Source: JAOSJL01 sp963704035
Lineage (GTDB): Bacteria > Actinomycetota > Acidimicrobiia > IMCC26256 > JAOSJL01
Direction: 5' to 3'
Assembly: GCA_963704035.1 (NCBI GenBank)
Contig: CAVPGR010000002.1
Span: 682,001 to 746,000 of the forward strand
Length of the DNA stretch: 64,000 nucleotides
Shown: in pieces, positions 51,705 to 60,644 of the stretch
Layout: every line of letters starts with the position of its first letter
How positions within the stretch are numbered: the stretch's first letter is position 1
Program-made: the position numbers and the translations under genes
The notes under the pieces: model-generated
What the model was told of the DNA's origin: nothing
What the model saw: only the letters and a program-made list of their open reading frames with translations
The model's database searches: none

Positions 51705-52790
51705 TCACGGGTTCGCCGCCTCGATCATCGAACGTTCACGTCCCTGGATGTGGAAGCGGTGGGCGAAGAGCCAGTAGCCGATGGCACCGGCCGGCAGCGG
51801 CAGCCAGTACGACGTGAGGCGGTAGGCGAGCGTCGCGACCGCAGCCTCGGTCGGCGCTACACCGGCGAGCGTCAGGGTGGCGGCGAGCCCGGCTTCGACG
51901 AAGCCGAGGCCACCCGGTGTGATGGGGATCATCGCGAGCACCATGGCAGCCGTGAACGCGAGAAGCACCAGTGACGGGTTCGGGCGTGCACCGACTGCCG
52001 TGAGTGCTGCGAGAAGGGCGAGGTAGTCGAGACCCCAGTTCCCGACGGCAGCCGCCACGGCGCGGACCCACCGCTTGCCGAGGGAAGTCTTGATCTTGTT
52101 GCGCTCCACGACGATCTGCTCTGCCAGCTCTCCGGCGGGTGGGCCGCTGCGTCGGACGAACGCCAGGAAGCGCTCGATGAGCGATCCGACCACTTCGAGG
52201 GGACGGTCAGCCCGCAGGAGCACGACACCCACGGTGAACATCACGAGGAACACTCCCGCGCCGATCCACGCGGCCTGCGCGAGACCGTTGTCGACCGGGG
52301 TTCCCGCGACGATCGCGGGAAGGCTCAGAAGGGGGAGGGCGAACACCGTGGCGGTGCTGATGAGTGAGACCGCTGTCAGTGCCGAGGCGGCGGCGGCGGG
52401 ATCAGCGCCCGCTGTGGCCAGCATCTTGTACTGCACAGTTCCACCTGCTGCCACGCCGCCCGGAACGATCCGGCTCACAGCGTTGGAGGACAGCTGGGAC
52501 GTGGCGATCACGAACCAGCCTGCGTCGCGGATCGCGACTCGGAACAGCGCCCAGATGCAGACGAAACTCCCGGCCTCGCACCCGAACATGACGAGGAACC
52601 ACCAGGGGTTGATCTCCTCCAGTTTCCGCCAGGACCCGAACATCTGGATCAGGCTGGGCGCCAGCAGATAGAGGCTGATCGCCGCGAGGGTGAGAAGCGC
52701 CACCCGCAGGGCCACAGTTCTCTTGCTGAAGCGGGGGCGGGGCTGGGGCGCCGAAGAAGCGGAATCCACCGGCGCGTCGGGCGGAGGCAC
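51705..52790 (-). CDS. Lysylphosphatidylglycerol-synthase-type (UPF0104/flippase-like) membrane protein
   Basis: A 361-residue protein with about eight membrane helices. Family hallmarks are SRIVPGGVAAGGTVQYKML (R-x-(V/I)-P-G-G motif) and IPITPGGLGFVEAGLAATL near the C-terminus. The domain occurs in lipid flippases such as the MprF N-half and AglD-like proteins. No aminoacyl-transferase domain follows, so it is the stand-alone type, possibly moving a glycolipid or phospholipid. Confidence 0.88.
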   Translation of the reverse strand: MPPPDAPVDSASSAPQPRPRFSKRTVALRVALLTLAAISLYLLAPSLIQMFGSWRKLEEINPWWFLVMFGCEAGSFVCIWALFRVAIRDAGWFVIATSQLSSNAVSRIVPGGVAAGGTVQYKMLATAGADPAAAASALTAVSLISTATVFALPLLSLPAIVAGTPVDNGLAQAAWIGAGVFLVMFTVGVVLLRADRPLEVVGSLIERFLAFVRRSGPPAGELAEQIVVERNKIKTSLGKRWVRAVAAAVGNWGLDYLALLAALTAVGARPNPSLVLLAFTAAMVLAMIPITPGGLGFVEAGLAATLTLAGVAPTEAAVATLAYRLTSYWLPLPAGAIGYWLFAHRFHIQGRERSMIEAANP

Positions 52791-52880
52791 GGCGCAAGAT
52801 TAGAGGCGCCCGGCAGGGGTGGGGGCGTCCTCAGGTACCCGGCCCTGCTTTCCGATACTGAACAGGACCGGGAAGGACAG

Positions 52881-54513
52881 ATGGAGAGCCGTACGCCTCG
52901 ACGCCAGGGGGGAGACCCACTGCGCCCCGACCGGCTGACACGCGCCGGCATTCAGAGGGAGGCTCAGGCCGCGGGCGTCCGCTTCGACCGCGCGACCGTC
53001 AGAGGCTCGCTCCGCCGTCGGGCCTGGGAGCTCGGCGTCCTGGTGGTCCTGCCTGTCGTCGTGCTGATGCTCGTGGCACTCGCCCCCGACACGACCACGT
53101 GGCCGGACGGACACGGCCGCGCGTCGGTCAGTCGGTGTTCTCCTCGCGATCACGCTACTGGTCGCGGCATACGGGCTCGGGCGTGCTGCTCACCTCCACC
53201 GTCTACTCGGGCTGCTTGCCGTCGAGGAGGAGCGCAGCCTTGCCCTCTTCCGTGATGTCGGACGGAGTGCGGCACTGTTGCGTGCAGCCGGAATCGTGAA
53301 CTCCGTCGCCGAGCCCCAGGAAGTCCTCGACGAGATCCTGGACGCCGCGCTGACTCTCTTCCGATGTGAAGATGGAGCGATTCTGGAGACGGACGGGAAC
53401 GACACCGAGCTGGTGGCGGCCCGCGGTCGTCTGGCGGAACGCCCGGTCTCCGGGGAAGCCGAGACGTCGATCGTGGATCACGTCCTCCGGTCCCGCCGAC
53501 CCGCGCTGGGGTCGTTCGTCGTGGCCGAGAAGCCGCTGAGCGATCGGACCCAGGCAGCCTCGGCGATGGCGGCCCCGCTGCTCCATCGCGGAGAACTTCT
53601 GGGTGTTCTGGTTCTCCAGGCCCCGCCGGGTGCACACTTCGAGGATTCGGAGATCGTCACCGTGTCGGTCTTCGCTGATCACGCGGCCATGGCTACCGCA
53701 CACGCTCGGCTCCGGGTCCTCGAGACTGAGCAGATCGCAGCGTTGCTGGAGGCCGACCGGCTCCGACAGGAGCTCATGATCGTCTCCGGACACGAGCTGC
53801 GAACACCCGTGACGGTCATGCGCAGTGCGGCAGCTGGTGCGGCCCGACCGGACCTCGACGCAGAGAGTCGGAATCAGCTGCTCGAGCTGATCGATCAACA
53901 AGCTGTCCGCTTCGAACAGATGTCGAGCGCAGTAGTGGACGAGTGCCGTCGTGTCGGAGGTGTCCGGGTCCCTCTTCGTGCGGTCGACCTGACCTCCGTC
54001 GTCGGTCGTTACGTCCGCGATGCGGCGGCATCGGGTCGACCCGTCGAGTTCGCGGAGGTTGCGCCATGTCGGATCACCGGTAGCGAAGAGGCGCTGACGC
54101 GAATGATGGACGTGCTCCTGGAGAACGCCCGGGTCCACGGCGAGCCACCGGTGCGTTTCAGTATCGAACGTGACGTGGTGCATGCGGTCTTGACCGTGAG
54201 CGACTCGGGGCCAGGGGTACGGCCCGGAGACCGTCAACGGATCTTCGACCCCGGGTTCGGCAGCGGCCGTGGCCTCACGATCGTGCGCGGTCTCGCACAG
54301 GCGTGTCGCTCCACGGTCTGGGTCGAGGATTCCCCGCTGGGAGGTGCCGCATTCCGTGTGGCGTTCCGGAGGATCGGCAGCACGGCCTCCGGCGAGGAAG
54401 GAATTCTCCGCACGACAGGAGCGTTCCGCGCGCCCGGCCCGGTGGCCGACGTCGGGGAAGCGGTCGTGCCCGACACCGCACCACCGCCGGTTCGGGCCGG
54501 AATCAGATCCTGA
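52881..54513 (+). CDS. GAF-domain sensor histidine kinase (one frameshift)
   Basis: A protein of about 543 residues. Two N-terminal helices (ELGVLVVLPVVVLMLVALAP and, in the shifted frame, VLLAITLLVAAYGLGRA) precede a GAF domain (LDEILDAALTLFRCEDGAIL ... LGVLVLQAP), a HisKA dimer with phosphoacceptor SGHELRTPVTVM, and an HATPase core (LLENARVHG, DSGPGV, GSGRGLTIVRGL). The frame changes near 53125, between the two helices. No response regulator is adjacent; it may be an orphan kinase. Confidence 0.88.
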
Positions 54514-54516
54514 GGG

Positions 54517-55014
54517 TCACTCGGCGCCGAGTGATGAGCGCCCCTCATCGATGAACCAGCTCGCCGTGAGCTGCAGACCGGGCACCTCGCCGCGGGGCTG
54601 TATCTCCTCGTAGGTGCGGCGGTATCCGGTGCGGGAGATGAGCCAGACGTCATCGACGAGGACGTAGTCGTCCTCGTAGAAGGCGGCGCCGCGGATCGTG
54701 ATGTCCCATGCGGTCTCGACAACGACGTCGTCGAGTGCCCACGTGCCGTGGGCGGTCGCGGGCCCGGTGAGATCGATCTCTGGATGGTGAACGCGATGAC
54801 TGGACAGAAACGTCTCGGCTCCCATGGAGGTCTCCAGGAACTCGAGAATCGCGTCTCGGCCCTCGAAGTGGTAGCGACCACCGCTGTACGAGGCGACGGC
54901 GTCGTGGGTGAAGCATGTGGCGAGGTCGTCCCACCGTTTCTGGTCGAGACATCGCATGTAGCGGTACTTGAGACGCTTGATGCGTTCCATGACGACGAGG
55001 TCGGCTGAGTTCAC
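54517..55014 (-). CDS. SnoaL-like (NTF2-fold) protein
   Basis: A 165-residue protein: ERIKRLKYRYMRCLDQKRWD, LATCFTHDAVASY, DAILEFLETSM and SHRVHHPEIDLTGPATAHGT form a SnoaL_4/NTF2 cone fold. Such proteins include dehydratases, isomerases and binding proteins; the pocket His pair (HRVHH) is suggestive of catalysis. GTG 55014 is preferred because the fold begins there. It is divergent from the HelD-like helicase over 37 bp. Confidence 0.82.
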   Translation of the reverse strand: MNSADLVVMERIKRLKYRYMRCLDQKRWDDLATCFTHDAVASYSGGRYHFEGRDAILEFLETSMGAETFLSSHRVHHPEIDLTGPATAHGTWALDDVVVETAWDITIRGAAFYEDDYVLVDDVWLISRTGYRRTYEEIQPRGEVPGLQLTASWFIDEGRSSLGAE

Positions 55015-55051
55015 GACGGCGTAGACTAGACGGCTCCCAGGAGCGCCGTCC

Positions 55052-57541
55052 GTGACCACACCCCAATCCCGCCTCTTCGACACGTCCGAGGGCGGTGCTG
55101 CGCCCGAGAGCCACGTGGGGTCCGGAGGCGACGAGAACGGCCCGGGATCCGAGTGGGCAGAGGAGATGGCGGCCGAGCAACGACACGTGACGGCTGCATA
55201 TGAGCGCCTCGACGCCATGAGGGAAGCGGCCCGACGAGTCGAGGCGGGCTACAGCGACGTTCGCCGCGGCGGCACCCACCAGGCACGGCTCGAGCGTGAC
55301 GCAGCGGTGGACATGACGCGGCGACGCCTCATGGCTCTCGACATCGGCGACCGTGCTCTCGTGTTCGGTCGTCTCGACCTCGAAGGGGGAGAGCGGGCCT
55401 ACGTCGGACGAGTAGGCGTCGACGACGAGGCTCGCGAACCACTCGTCGTCGACTGGCGGGCACCGGTCGCGGCGCCCTTCTACCGGGCGACCGCGCTCGA
55501 TCCCCTGGGTGTCGTACGCAGGCGGCACTTCCAGACGCGAGGACGCACGCTCACCGGCCTCGACGACGAGGTTTTCGATGCCGCGGCAAGCGAGGCGGCG
55601 GGACACGCCCTCGTCGGTGAGGGTGCGCTGCTGCGGGCCATCTCGGGGCGCCGGACAGGCCGGATGGGCGACATCGTGGCCACGATCCAGGCCGACCAGG
55701 ACCGGGCGATCCGGGCTCCCATGGAGGGAACTCTCATCGTCAACGGGGGGCCTGGTACCGGAAAGACGGCGGTGGCACTCCACCGCGCCGCGTACCTCCT
55801 CTACACCCATCGGGAGCGTCTCGCCGGTCGTGGGGTGCTGTTCGTGGGTCCCAGCCCTGTCTTCCTGCGCTACGTGGAGGAGGTGCTGCCTTCTCTCGGG
55901 GAAGGTGAGGCTCGCCTCACCACCGTCGCCCGTCTCAAGGGGCACCTCGATGTGCGCGCCACGGATTCACCCGACGTGGCGCGGCTCAAGGGTGATGCGC
56001 GGATGGCCGCTGTGGTGGCCAACGCACTTTCCGATCGTCAGCGACCGTTACCGCGGCCCATCCAGATGCGGATTCGTGGCCACAGGATCGGGATGACTCC
56101 CGCTGCATCCCGTCGGATCGTGAATCGGGCACGGCGCCGACGGGGGAGCCACAACGCCCGTCGGCCCTACGTCGTGCAGCGGGTCCTCGACCATCTCGAG
56201 CACGAGTACCGACGCATCATCCTCGAGCGTTTCCGCCACGAAGGCGAAGCCGACAACGAAGCCGACAACGAAGCCGACCGCGAAAGCGACAACAAAGCCG
56301 ACAACGAAGGCGATGAGATGCGCGGCCCCGGCGCGGCTCCGGCGGCGTCGGATGCGGAATCCCGTAGGCGTCAGCTGAACAGCGAAGATCGCGCCGCTGC
56401 CGCGGCGATCGCCACCGACCGTGAACCCGAGGCCGACTGGGTCGATGAGCTGCGCCGGCAGATCCGTCGCCGACAGGAGACACGCGAAATCCTCGAGCGG
56501 ACGTGGCCTGTGTTGAGTGGCGCGGAACTGATGCGCGACATGACAGGTTTCGCTGCCCTCGTGCGATCCGCCTCGAACGGCGTTCTGAACGCCGAGGAAC
56601 AGAGGCTCCTCGTGCGCGACCGCGGCCCCGATGTGGCGTCGATGGCGTGGTCGGAGGGCGATCTGGCCCTGATCGACGAGGCCGACGGGTTGCTCGGACC
56701 GACCGACGACGCCCGGCCGCGGCGGCGCGTGGCTCCCGATCATTCCGAGTCCCTCGAGGCCGCCGGGCGTGTGGTGGAGGAGCTGGGCCTCGGCGGAATG
56801 GTCAGCGCGTCGGAGATCGCCCGGCGTTACGGGACAGAGGAGCACGTAGCCCCCGATGATCCGATTCCGGGCTACGGCCACATCCTCGTCGACGAAGCCC
56901 AGGATCTGTCTCCCATGCAGTGGCGCATGATCGGACGGCGCTCCCCGGCGCGCTCGCTCACCCTCGTCGGTGATTTCGGGCAGGCGTCGCGGCCCGGTGC
57001 TGCCGACTCGTGGGAGGCGGTTCTGGAAGCCGTCGGTGCCCGGGCTTCCTCCACTGCCACGCTCACCGTGAACTACCGAACTCCTGCCGAGATCATGGAA
57101 CCGGCGGTTCGGGTGTTGAAGGTCACAGCGCCCGACATGACGCCACCCGAAGCGGTCCGCCACACCGGTGTGTACCCACGGTTCATCTCCGTGTCCGATC
57201 AGGACCTTGCCTCCACCGTCGCGTCGGAGGCACGGGAGGGCACCGCCGAGGGCGGCACCGTCGCTGTGATCGCACCCGTTGAACTCCAGAGACCACTCGG
57301 TGCGGCTCTCGGGGATCTCGTCGCCGGTTGGGGCTCACCCGACGCTCTCGATGCCGACGTGGCGCTGGTGACGCCGACCGAGGCCAAGGGCCTCGAGTTC
57401 GATCATGTCGTGCTCGTGGAGCCCTCGGCGCTGGCCGGCGACGGCCGCGCGGGGCTGCGTCTTCTCTACGTCTGTCTCACGCGGGCGACGAGCACTCTGG
57501 CCGTCGTGCATGCGCGACCCCTCCCCGAAGCCCTGCGCTGA
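55052..57541 (+). CDS. helD: HelD-family (HelR-like) RNA polymerase-recycling helicase
   Basis: An 829-residue superfamily 1 ATPase. The N-terminal coiled-coil arm (AAEQRHVTAAYERLDAMREA) is that used to enter RNA polymerase channels. Motifs: NGGPGTGKTAVALHR (~230), DEAQDLSPMQWRM (~613), VGDFGQASRPG, VNYRTPAE (~673), PTEAKGLEFDHVVLVEP (~775) and LLYVCLTRAT (~806). Order and length fit actinomycete HelD/HelR, which removes stalled or rifamycin-bound polymerase and gives rifamycin tolerance. An acidic 12-bp repeat insert lies at about residue 400. The GTG start shares a 37-bp promoter spacer with the SnoaL gene. Whether it confers resistance is unproven. Confidence 0.9.
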   Translation: MTTPQSRLFDTSEGGAAPESHVGSGGDENGPGSEWAEEMAAEQRHVTAAYERLDAMREAARRVEAGYSDVRRGGTHQARLERDAAVDMTRRRLMALDIGDRALVFGRLDLEGGERAYVGRVGVDDEAREPLVVDWRAPVAAPFYRATALDPLGVVRRRHFQTRGRTLTGLDDEVFDAAASEAAGHALVGEGALLRAISGRRTGRMGDIVATIQADQDRAIRAPMEGTLIVNGGPGTGKTAVALHRAAYLLYTHRERLAGRGVLFVGPSPVFLRYVEEVLPSLGEGEARLTTVARLKGHLDVRATDSPDVARLKGDARMAAVVANALSDRQRPLPRPIQMRIRGHRIGMTPAASRRIVNRARRRRGSHNARRPYVVQRVLDHLEHEYRRIILERFRHEGEADNEADNEADRESDNKADNEGDEMRGPGAAPAASDAESRRRQLNSEDRAAAAAIATDREPEADWVDELRRQIRRRQETREILERTWPVLSGAELMRDMTGFAALVRSASNGVLNAEEQRLLVRDRGPDVASMAWSEGDLALIDEADGLLGPTDDARPRRRVAPDHSESLEAAGRVVEELGLGGMVSASEIARRYGTEEHVAPDDPIPGYGHILVDEAQDLSPMQWRMIGRRSPARSLTLVGDFGQASRPGAADSWEAVLEAVGARASSTATLTVNYRTPAEIMEPAVRVLKVTAPDMTPPEAVRHTGVYPRFISVSDQDLASTVASEAREGTAEGGTVAVIAPVELQRPLGAALGDLVAGWGSPDALDADVALVTPTEAKGLEFDHVVLVEPSALAGDGRAGLRLLYVCLTRATSTLAVVHARPLPEALR
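56246..56305 (+). repeat. In-frame 12-bp tandem repeat in helD
   Basis: Five units of gaagccgacaac and variants (gaagccgaccgc, gaaagcgacaac, aaagccgacaac) encode Glu-Ala-Asp-Asn type tetrapeptides (EADN EADN EADR ESDN KADN), with a looser sixth unit to 56317. The repeat lies in a linker between the helicase arm and second lobe. Multiples of 12 keep the frame, so unit number may vary between strains. Confidence 0.95.
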
Positions 57542-57581
57542 CCCGCCAGATCGGTAGACGTCGCGGCGCATCGCTGTTCGT

Positions 57582-59195
57582 TCAGCGCAGGCGGCGGAAC
57601 CGGCGGATCAGCGCGTTGGTGGAGCTGTCGTGGTCGAGATCGGGGTCTTCGGCGGCATCGAGCGCAGGGATGATCCGGTTGGCGAGGACCTTCCCGAGCT
57701 CCACGCCCCATTGGTCGAAGGAGTTGATGTCCCAGATCCATCCCTGGGTGAACACCTTGTGCTCGTAGAGCGCGATGAGCTGGCCGAGCGTGTGAGGCGT
57801 CAGCTCCGATACGAGTATCGAGTTCGTCGGGTGGTTGCCGCGGAACACGCGGTGGGGGACCTGGTGGTCGGGGACACCTTCGGCCTCGACCTCTTCACGG
57901 GTCTTGCCGAACGCGAGGGCCTCGGGCTGGGCGAAGTAGTTCGCCATCAGCAGGTTGTGGTGGTCGCCCACGTCGTGAGCCGGCTTGGCGAAGCCGATGA
58001 AGTCACACGGGATGAGCTTCGTGCCCTGGTGGATCAGCTGGTAGTAGGCGTGCTGGCCGTTGGTTCCCGGCTGGCCCCACACGATGGGCCCGGTCTGGAC
58101 GTCGACCGGATCGCCGTTGCGGTCGACCGATTTGCCGTCGGATTCCATGTCGAGCTGCTGGAAGTACGACGTCAGACGCCACAGGTACTGGTCGTACGGC
58201 AGGATCGACACCGTCTCGGCGCCGAAGAAGTTGTTGTACCAGATGCCGATCAGGCCCAGCAGGACGGGGAGGTTCTGGTCGAACGGCGCTGTGCGGAAGT
58301 GCTCGTCCATGGCGTGGAAGCCGGCGAGCATCTCGCCGAACCGCTCCGGACCGATGGCGACCATGAGCGACAGACCGATCGCCGAATCGTAGGAGTAGCG
58401 GCCACCGACCCAGTCCCAGAAGGGGAACATGTTGTCGGTGTCGATGCCGAACTTCGCCACCTCTTCGGAGTTGGTGGACGCAGCGACGAAGTGGTGTTCG
58501 ACCGCCGCGTCCCCGAGCGTGTCCACGACCCAGTTTCGTGCGGTGTGGGCGTTGGTCATCGTCTCCAAGGTCGTGAAGGTCTTCGAGCAGATCACGAACA
58601 GCGTCTCGGTCGGATCCAGGCCACGCGTCGCCTCGACGAAGGCCGTCCCGTCGATGTTCGACACGTACTGGAACGTCATGTCGCGGTCGGAGAAGTTCTT
58701 GAGGGCCTCGTACGCCATCGCGGGCCCGAGATCAGACCCTCCGATGCCGATGTTGATGACGTTGCGGATCCGCTTCTCTGTGGCGCCGGTCCAATCGCCG
58801 GTCCGGACCCGCTCCGAGAACGCGGCCATCCGGTCGAGGACCTCGTGCACGTCGGGAACGACGTTGTGGCCGTCGACCTCGACAACGGCGTCGCGAGGCG
58901 CACGGAGGGCCGTGTGGAGCACGGCGCGCCTCTCCGTCACGTTGATCTTCTTGCCGGCGAACATGTCGTCGATGTGCTGTCGCAAATCGACGCGTTCCGC
59001 CAGCGCGAGCAGGAGTTGCAGGGTCTCGGACGTCAGCCGGTTCTTCGAATAGTCGAGGTAGATGTCGCCGGCCTCGACGCGCATCGTGTCGCCACGCCCC
59101 GGGTCGGCCGCGAACAGATCGCGCAGGTGTGCGTCCTTCACGGAAGAGAAATGGGACTCCAGCGCACTCCACTCGGTCGACGACGTGATGCTCAT
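57582..59195 (-). CDS. pgi: Glucose-6-phosphate isomerase
   Basis: A 537-residue enzyme interconverting glucose-6-phosphate and fructose-6-phosphate in glycolysis. Signatures are INIGIGGSDLGPAMAYEALK, ICSKTFTTLETMTNAHTARN (phosphate loop), IGIWYNNFFGAET, and the C-terminal Pgi motif GQPGTNGQHAYYQLIHQG (catalytic Glu/His region). Length is slightly below the 550 typical of actinomycetes, but complete and without frame breaks. It lies about 40 bp downstream of rpiA on the same strand, probably in one operon. Convergent with helD. Confidence 0.97.
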   Translation of the reverse strand: MSITSSTEWSALESHFSSVKDAHLRDLFAADPGRGDTMRVEAGDIYLDYSKNRLTSETLQLLLALAERVDLRQHIDDMFAGKKINVTERRAVLHTALRAPRDAVVEVDGHNVVPDVHEVLDRMAAFSERVRTGDWTGATEKRIRNVINIGIGGSDLGPAMAYEALKNFSDRDMTFQYVSNIDGTAFVEATRGLDPTETLFVICSKTFTTLETMTNAHTARNWVVDTLGDAAVEHHFVAASTNSEEVAKFGIDTDNMFPFWDWVGGRYSYDSAIGLSLMVAIGPERFGEMLAGFHAMDEHFRTAPFDQNLPVLLGLIGIWYNNFFGAETVSILPYDQYLWRLTSYFQQLDMESDGKSVDRNGDPVDVQTGPIVWGQPGTNGQHAYYQLIHQGTKLIPCDFIGFAKPAHDVGDHHNLLMANYFAQPEALAFGKTREEVEAEGVPDHQVPHRVFRGNHPTNSILVSELTPHTLGQLIALYEHKVFTQGWIWDINSFDQWGVELGKVLANRIIPALDAAEDPDLDHDSSTNALIRRFRRLR

Positions 59196-59234
59196 GGCGA
59201 GAGTCCTTTCGAGAGACGAGACGGCAGTGCCGAG

Positions 59235-59933
59235 TCAGTGCGCACCCGGGCCGCGTGGATGCATCTCCTGAACGCCGTCGTCGTGGGCGACGCACACACG
59301 GTCCACGACAGCGGAGGGAAAGATGCCGTGCTCGATGACGCCGGGGATCTCGTGGCAGGAGCGTCCGAGCGCTGCAGGGTCGTCGATGGGGAAGAAGTCG
59401 GCATCGAGCAGCGGATTCCCGTTGTCGCTCGGCGCCTCGCGAACCGTGACGTCCTGTGCCCCGAGTGCCAGCAGACGCCGGCGGACCGGCTCCACTCCGA
59501 ATTCGAGCACCTCGAACGGCAGGCCGAACCTGCCGAGCTTGTCAACCAGCTTGGAGCGGTCGACCACGACGATGAACTCGTCCGCGAGCTCGGCGACGAT
59601 CTTCTCGCGGGTGAGGGCTCCACCACCGCCCTTCACCAGATTCATGGACGGATCGACCTCGTCGGCACCGTCGATGGCCACGTCGAGAGAACCGATCTCG
59701 CCGGGAGTCACGACAGTCAGGCCGCGCTCCCTGGCGAGAGCCTCGGTCTTGTCGCTCGTCCCGATGCAGGTGATCTCGGGAGAGCGCTCGGCCAGCTCGA
59801 GAATCGTGTAGTAGACGGTCGAACCTGTTCCCAGCCCGACGTGCATACCGTCGCGCACGATCCCCGCGGCATGGCGGCCGACCGCCTCCTTGGCCTCAGC
59901 ACCTGGCCCCGACGCGGGACCTGTTTCACTCAC
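59235..59933 (-). CDS. rpiA: Ribose-5-phosphate isomerase A
   Basis: A 232-residue enzyme of the pentose phosphate pathway (ribose-5-P to ribulose-5-P). Signatures: VGLGTGSTVYYTILELAER (phosphate loop), TSDKTEALA, DVAIDGADEVDP (catalytic Asp pair) and VKGGGGALTREKIVA (catalytic Glu/Lys). Length is the family norm. A GTG-like start gives MSETGPASG. It is transcribed ahead of pgi with a short gap, coupling pentose phosphate and glycolytic steps. Confidence 0.96.
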   Translation of the reverse strand: MSETGPASGPGAEAKEAVGRHAAGIVRDGMHVGLGTGSTVYYTILELAERSPEITCIGTSDKTEALARERGLTVVTPGEIGSLDVAIDGADEVDPSMNLVKGGGGALTREKIVAELADEFIVVVDRSKLVDKLGRFGLPFEVLEFGVEPVRRRLLALGAQDVTVREAPSDNGNPLLDADFFPIDDPAALGRSCHEIPGVIEHGIFPSAVVDRVCVAHDDGVQEMHPRGPGAH

Positions 59934-60114
59934 GCCGGGTGCAGAGACGTCGAGCGCCGCGGAGATCCATCATCGGCGACGCTATCGCGACGGCTACCCG
60001 AGCCGAGGACAAGCGGTGCGGGTGTCCCGCTCCGCCCGAGGCGAGGCGAAGGGAAAGGGCGGGTGGCCGTTCGGTTCAGCAGGCCGGTTCAGCGAACCGG
60101 GTCGGTGAGCCGGG

Positions 60115-60633
60115 TCAGCCGCACGCCTTGGTCAGCGCGGTGTACGGGTTGACGGGCGTGTTCCAGTCCAGACGAATTTCGAAGTGGGTGTGATGCGCCC
60201 CGCCCGACGCGTCGCCGGTGTTTCCCGTGTATCCGATCAGCTCTCCCCGGGACACACGGCGGTTGTCGGGCCCGACCCAGGAGGCCAGGTGTGCGTAGAA
60301 GTAGAGCTTGCCGTCATCGCCATGGAGCCAGATGGCGTTCCCCTGGCGGGAGCCGTAGCGCTGATCGATGGTTCCCGAGACGGCGGCGACGTTCTTTCTG
60401 CCGTAGCCGGCGAAGATGTCGTTGCCCTCGTGAAACGAGGAACCGCGTGGGGCATGCCAGTCGTTGCTGAAGCTGATCGCACCCGTGACGGGGCAGAGCA
60501 TCGTCGGGCTCGGGTTCGTGCCGGGCGGGAGGGGATCGGGTGGCACGCACGCGCTGAGGGCCATGACAACGGCGGCGGCGACAGAACGAGTGCTCCACGG
60601 TTTCTCATTCCCGAGGTTTCGGCACCTCGTCAA
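60115..60633 (-). CDS. M23 (LytM-type) peptidase lipoprotein
   Basis: A product of about 172 residues. The lipoprotein signal (VAAAVVMALSAC) precedes a LytM domain: FHEGNDIFAGYG (HxxxD zinc ligands), YFYAHLASW and HHTHFEIRLDW (HxH). These enzymes cut peptidoglycan cross-bridges or act as regulators. A TTG start at 60633 overlaps the upstream lipase stop (TTGA), allowing coupling. The alternative ATG at 60608 would need one frame change but gives a more classical n-region. Two hairpins cover this start region. Confidence 0.85.
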   Translation of the reverse strand: MTRCRNLGNEKPWSTRSVAAAVVMALSACVPPDPLPPGTNPSPTMLCPVTGAISFSNDWHAPRGSSFHEGNDIFAGYGRKNVAAVSGTIDQRYGSRQGNAIWLHGDDGKLYFYAHLASWVGPDNRRVSRGELIGYTGNTGDASGGAHHTHFEIRLDWNTPVNPYTALTKACG

Positions 60634-60644
60634 GGATTCTTGAC
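60612..60644 (-). promoter_or_regulatory. Paired hairpins at the lipase/peptidase junction
   Basis: Two perfect inverted repeats abut: CTTGAC/GTCAAG with a 4-nt loop (60629-60644) and CGAGGT/ACCTCG with a 6-nt loop (60612-60629). They span the lipase stop and the peptidase start and could pair alternately in mRNA, tuning translation of the peptidase. No T-run, so not a terminator. Confidence 0.45.

Noticed and set aside
57630..60152. Long plus-strand open frame of 840 codons opposite pgi/rpiA
   Set aside because: It is antisense to two intact, well-recognised enzymes and its translation has no family motifs; long antisense frames are expected in GC-rich DNA.
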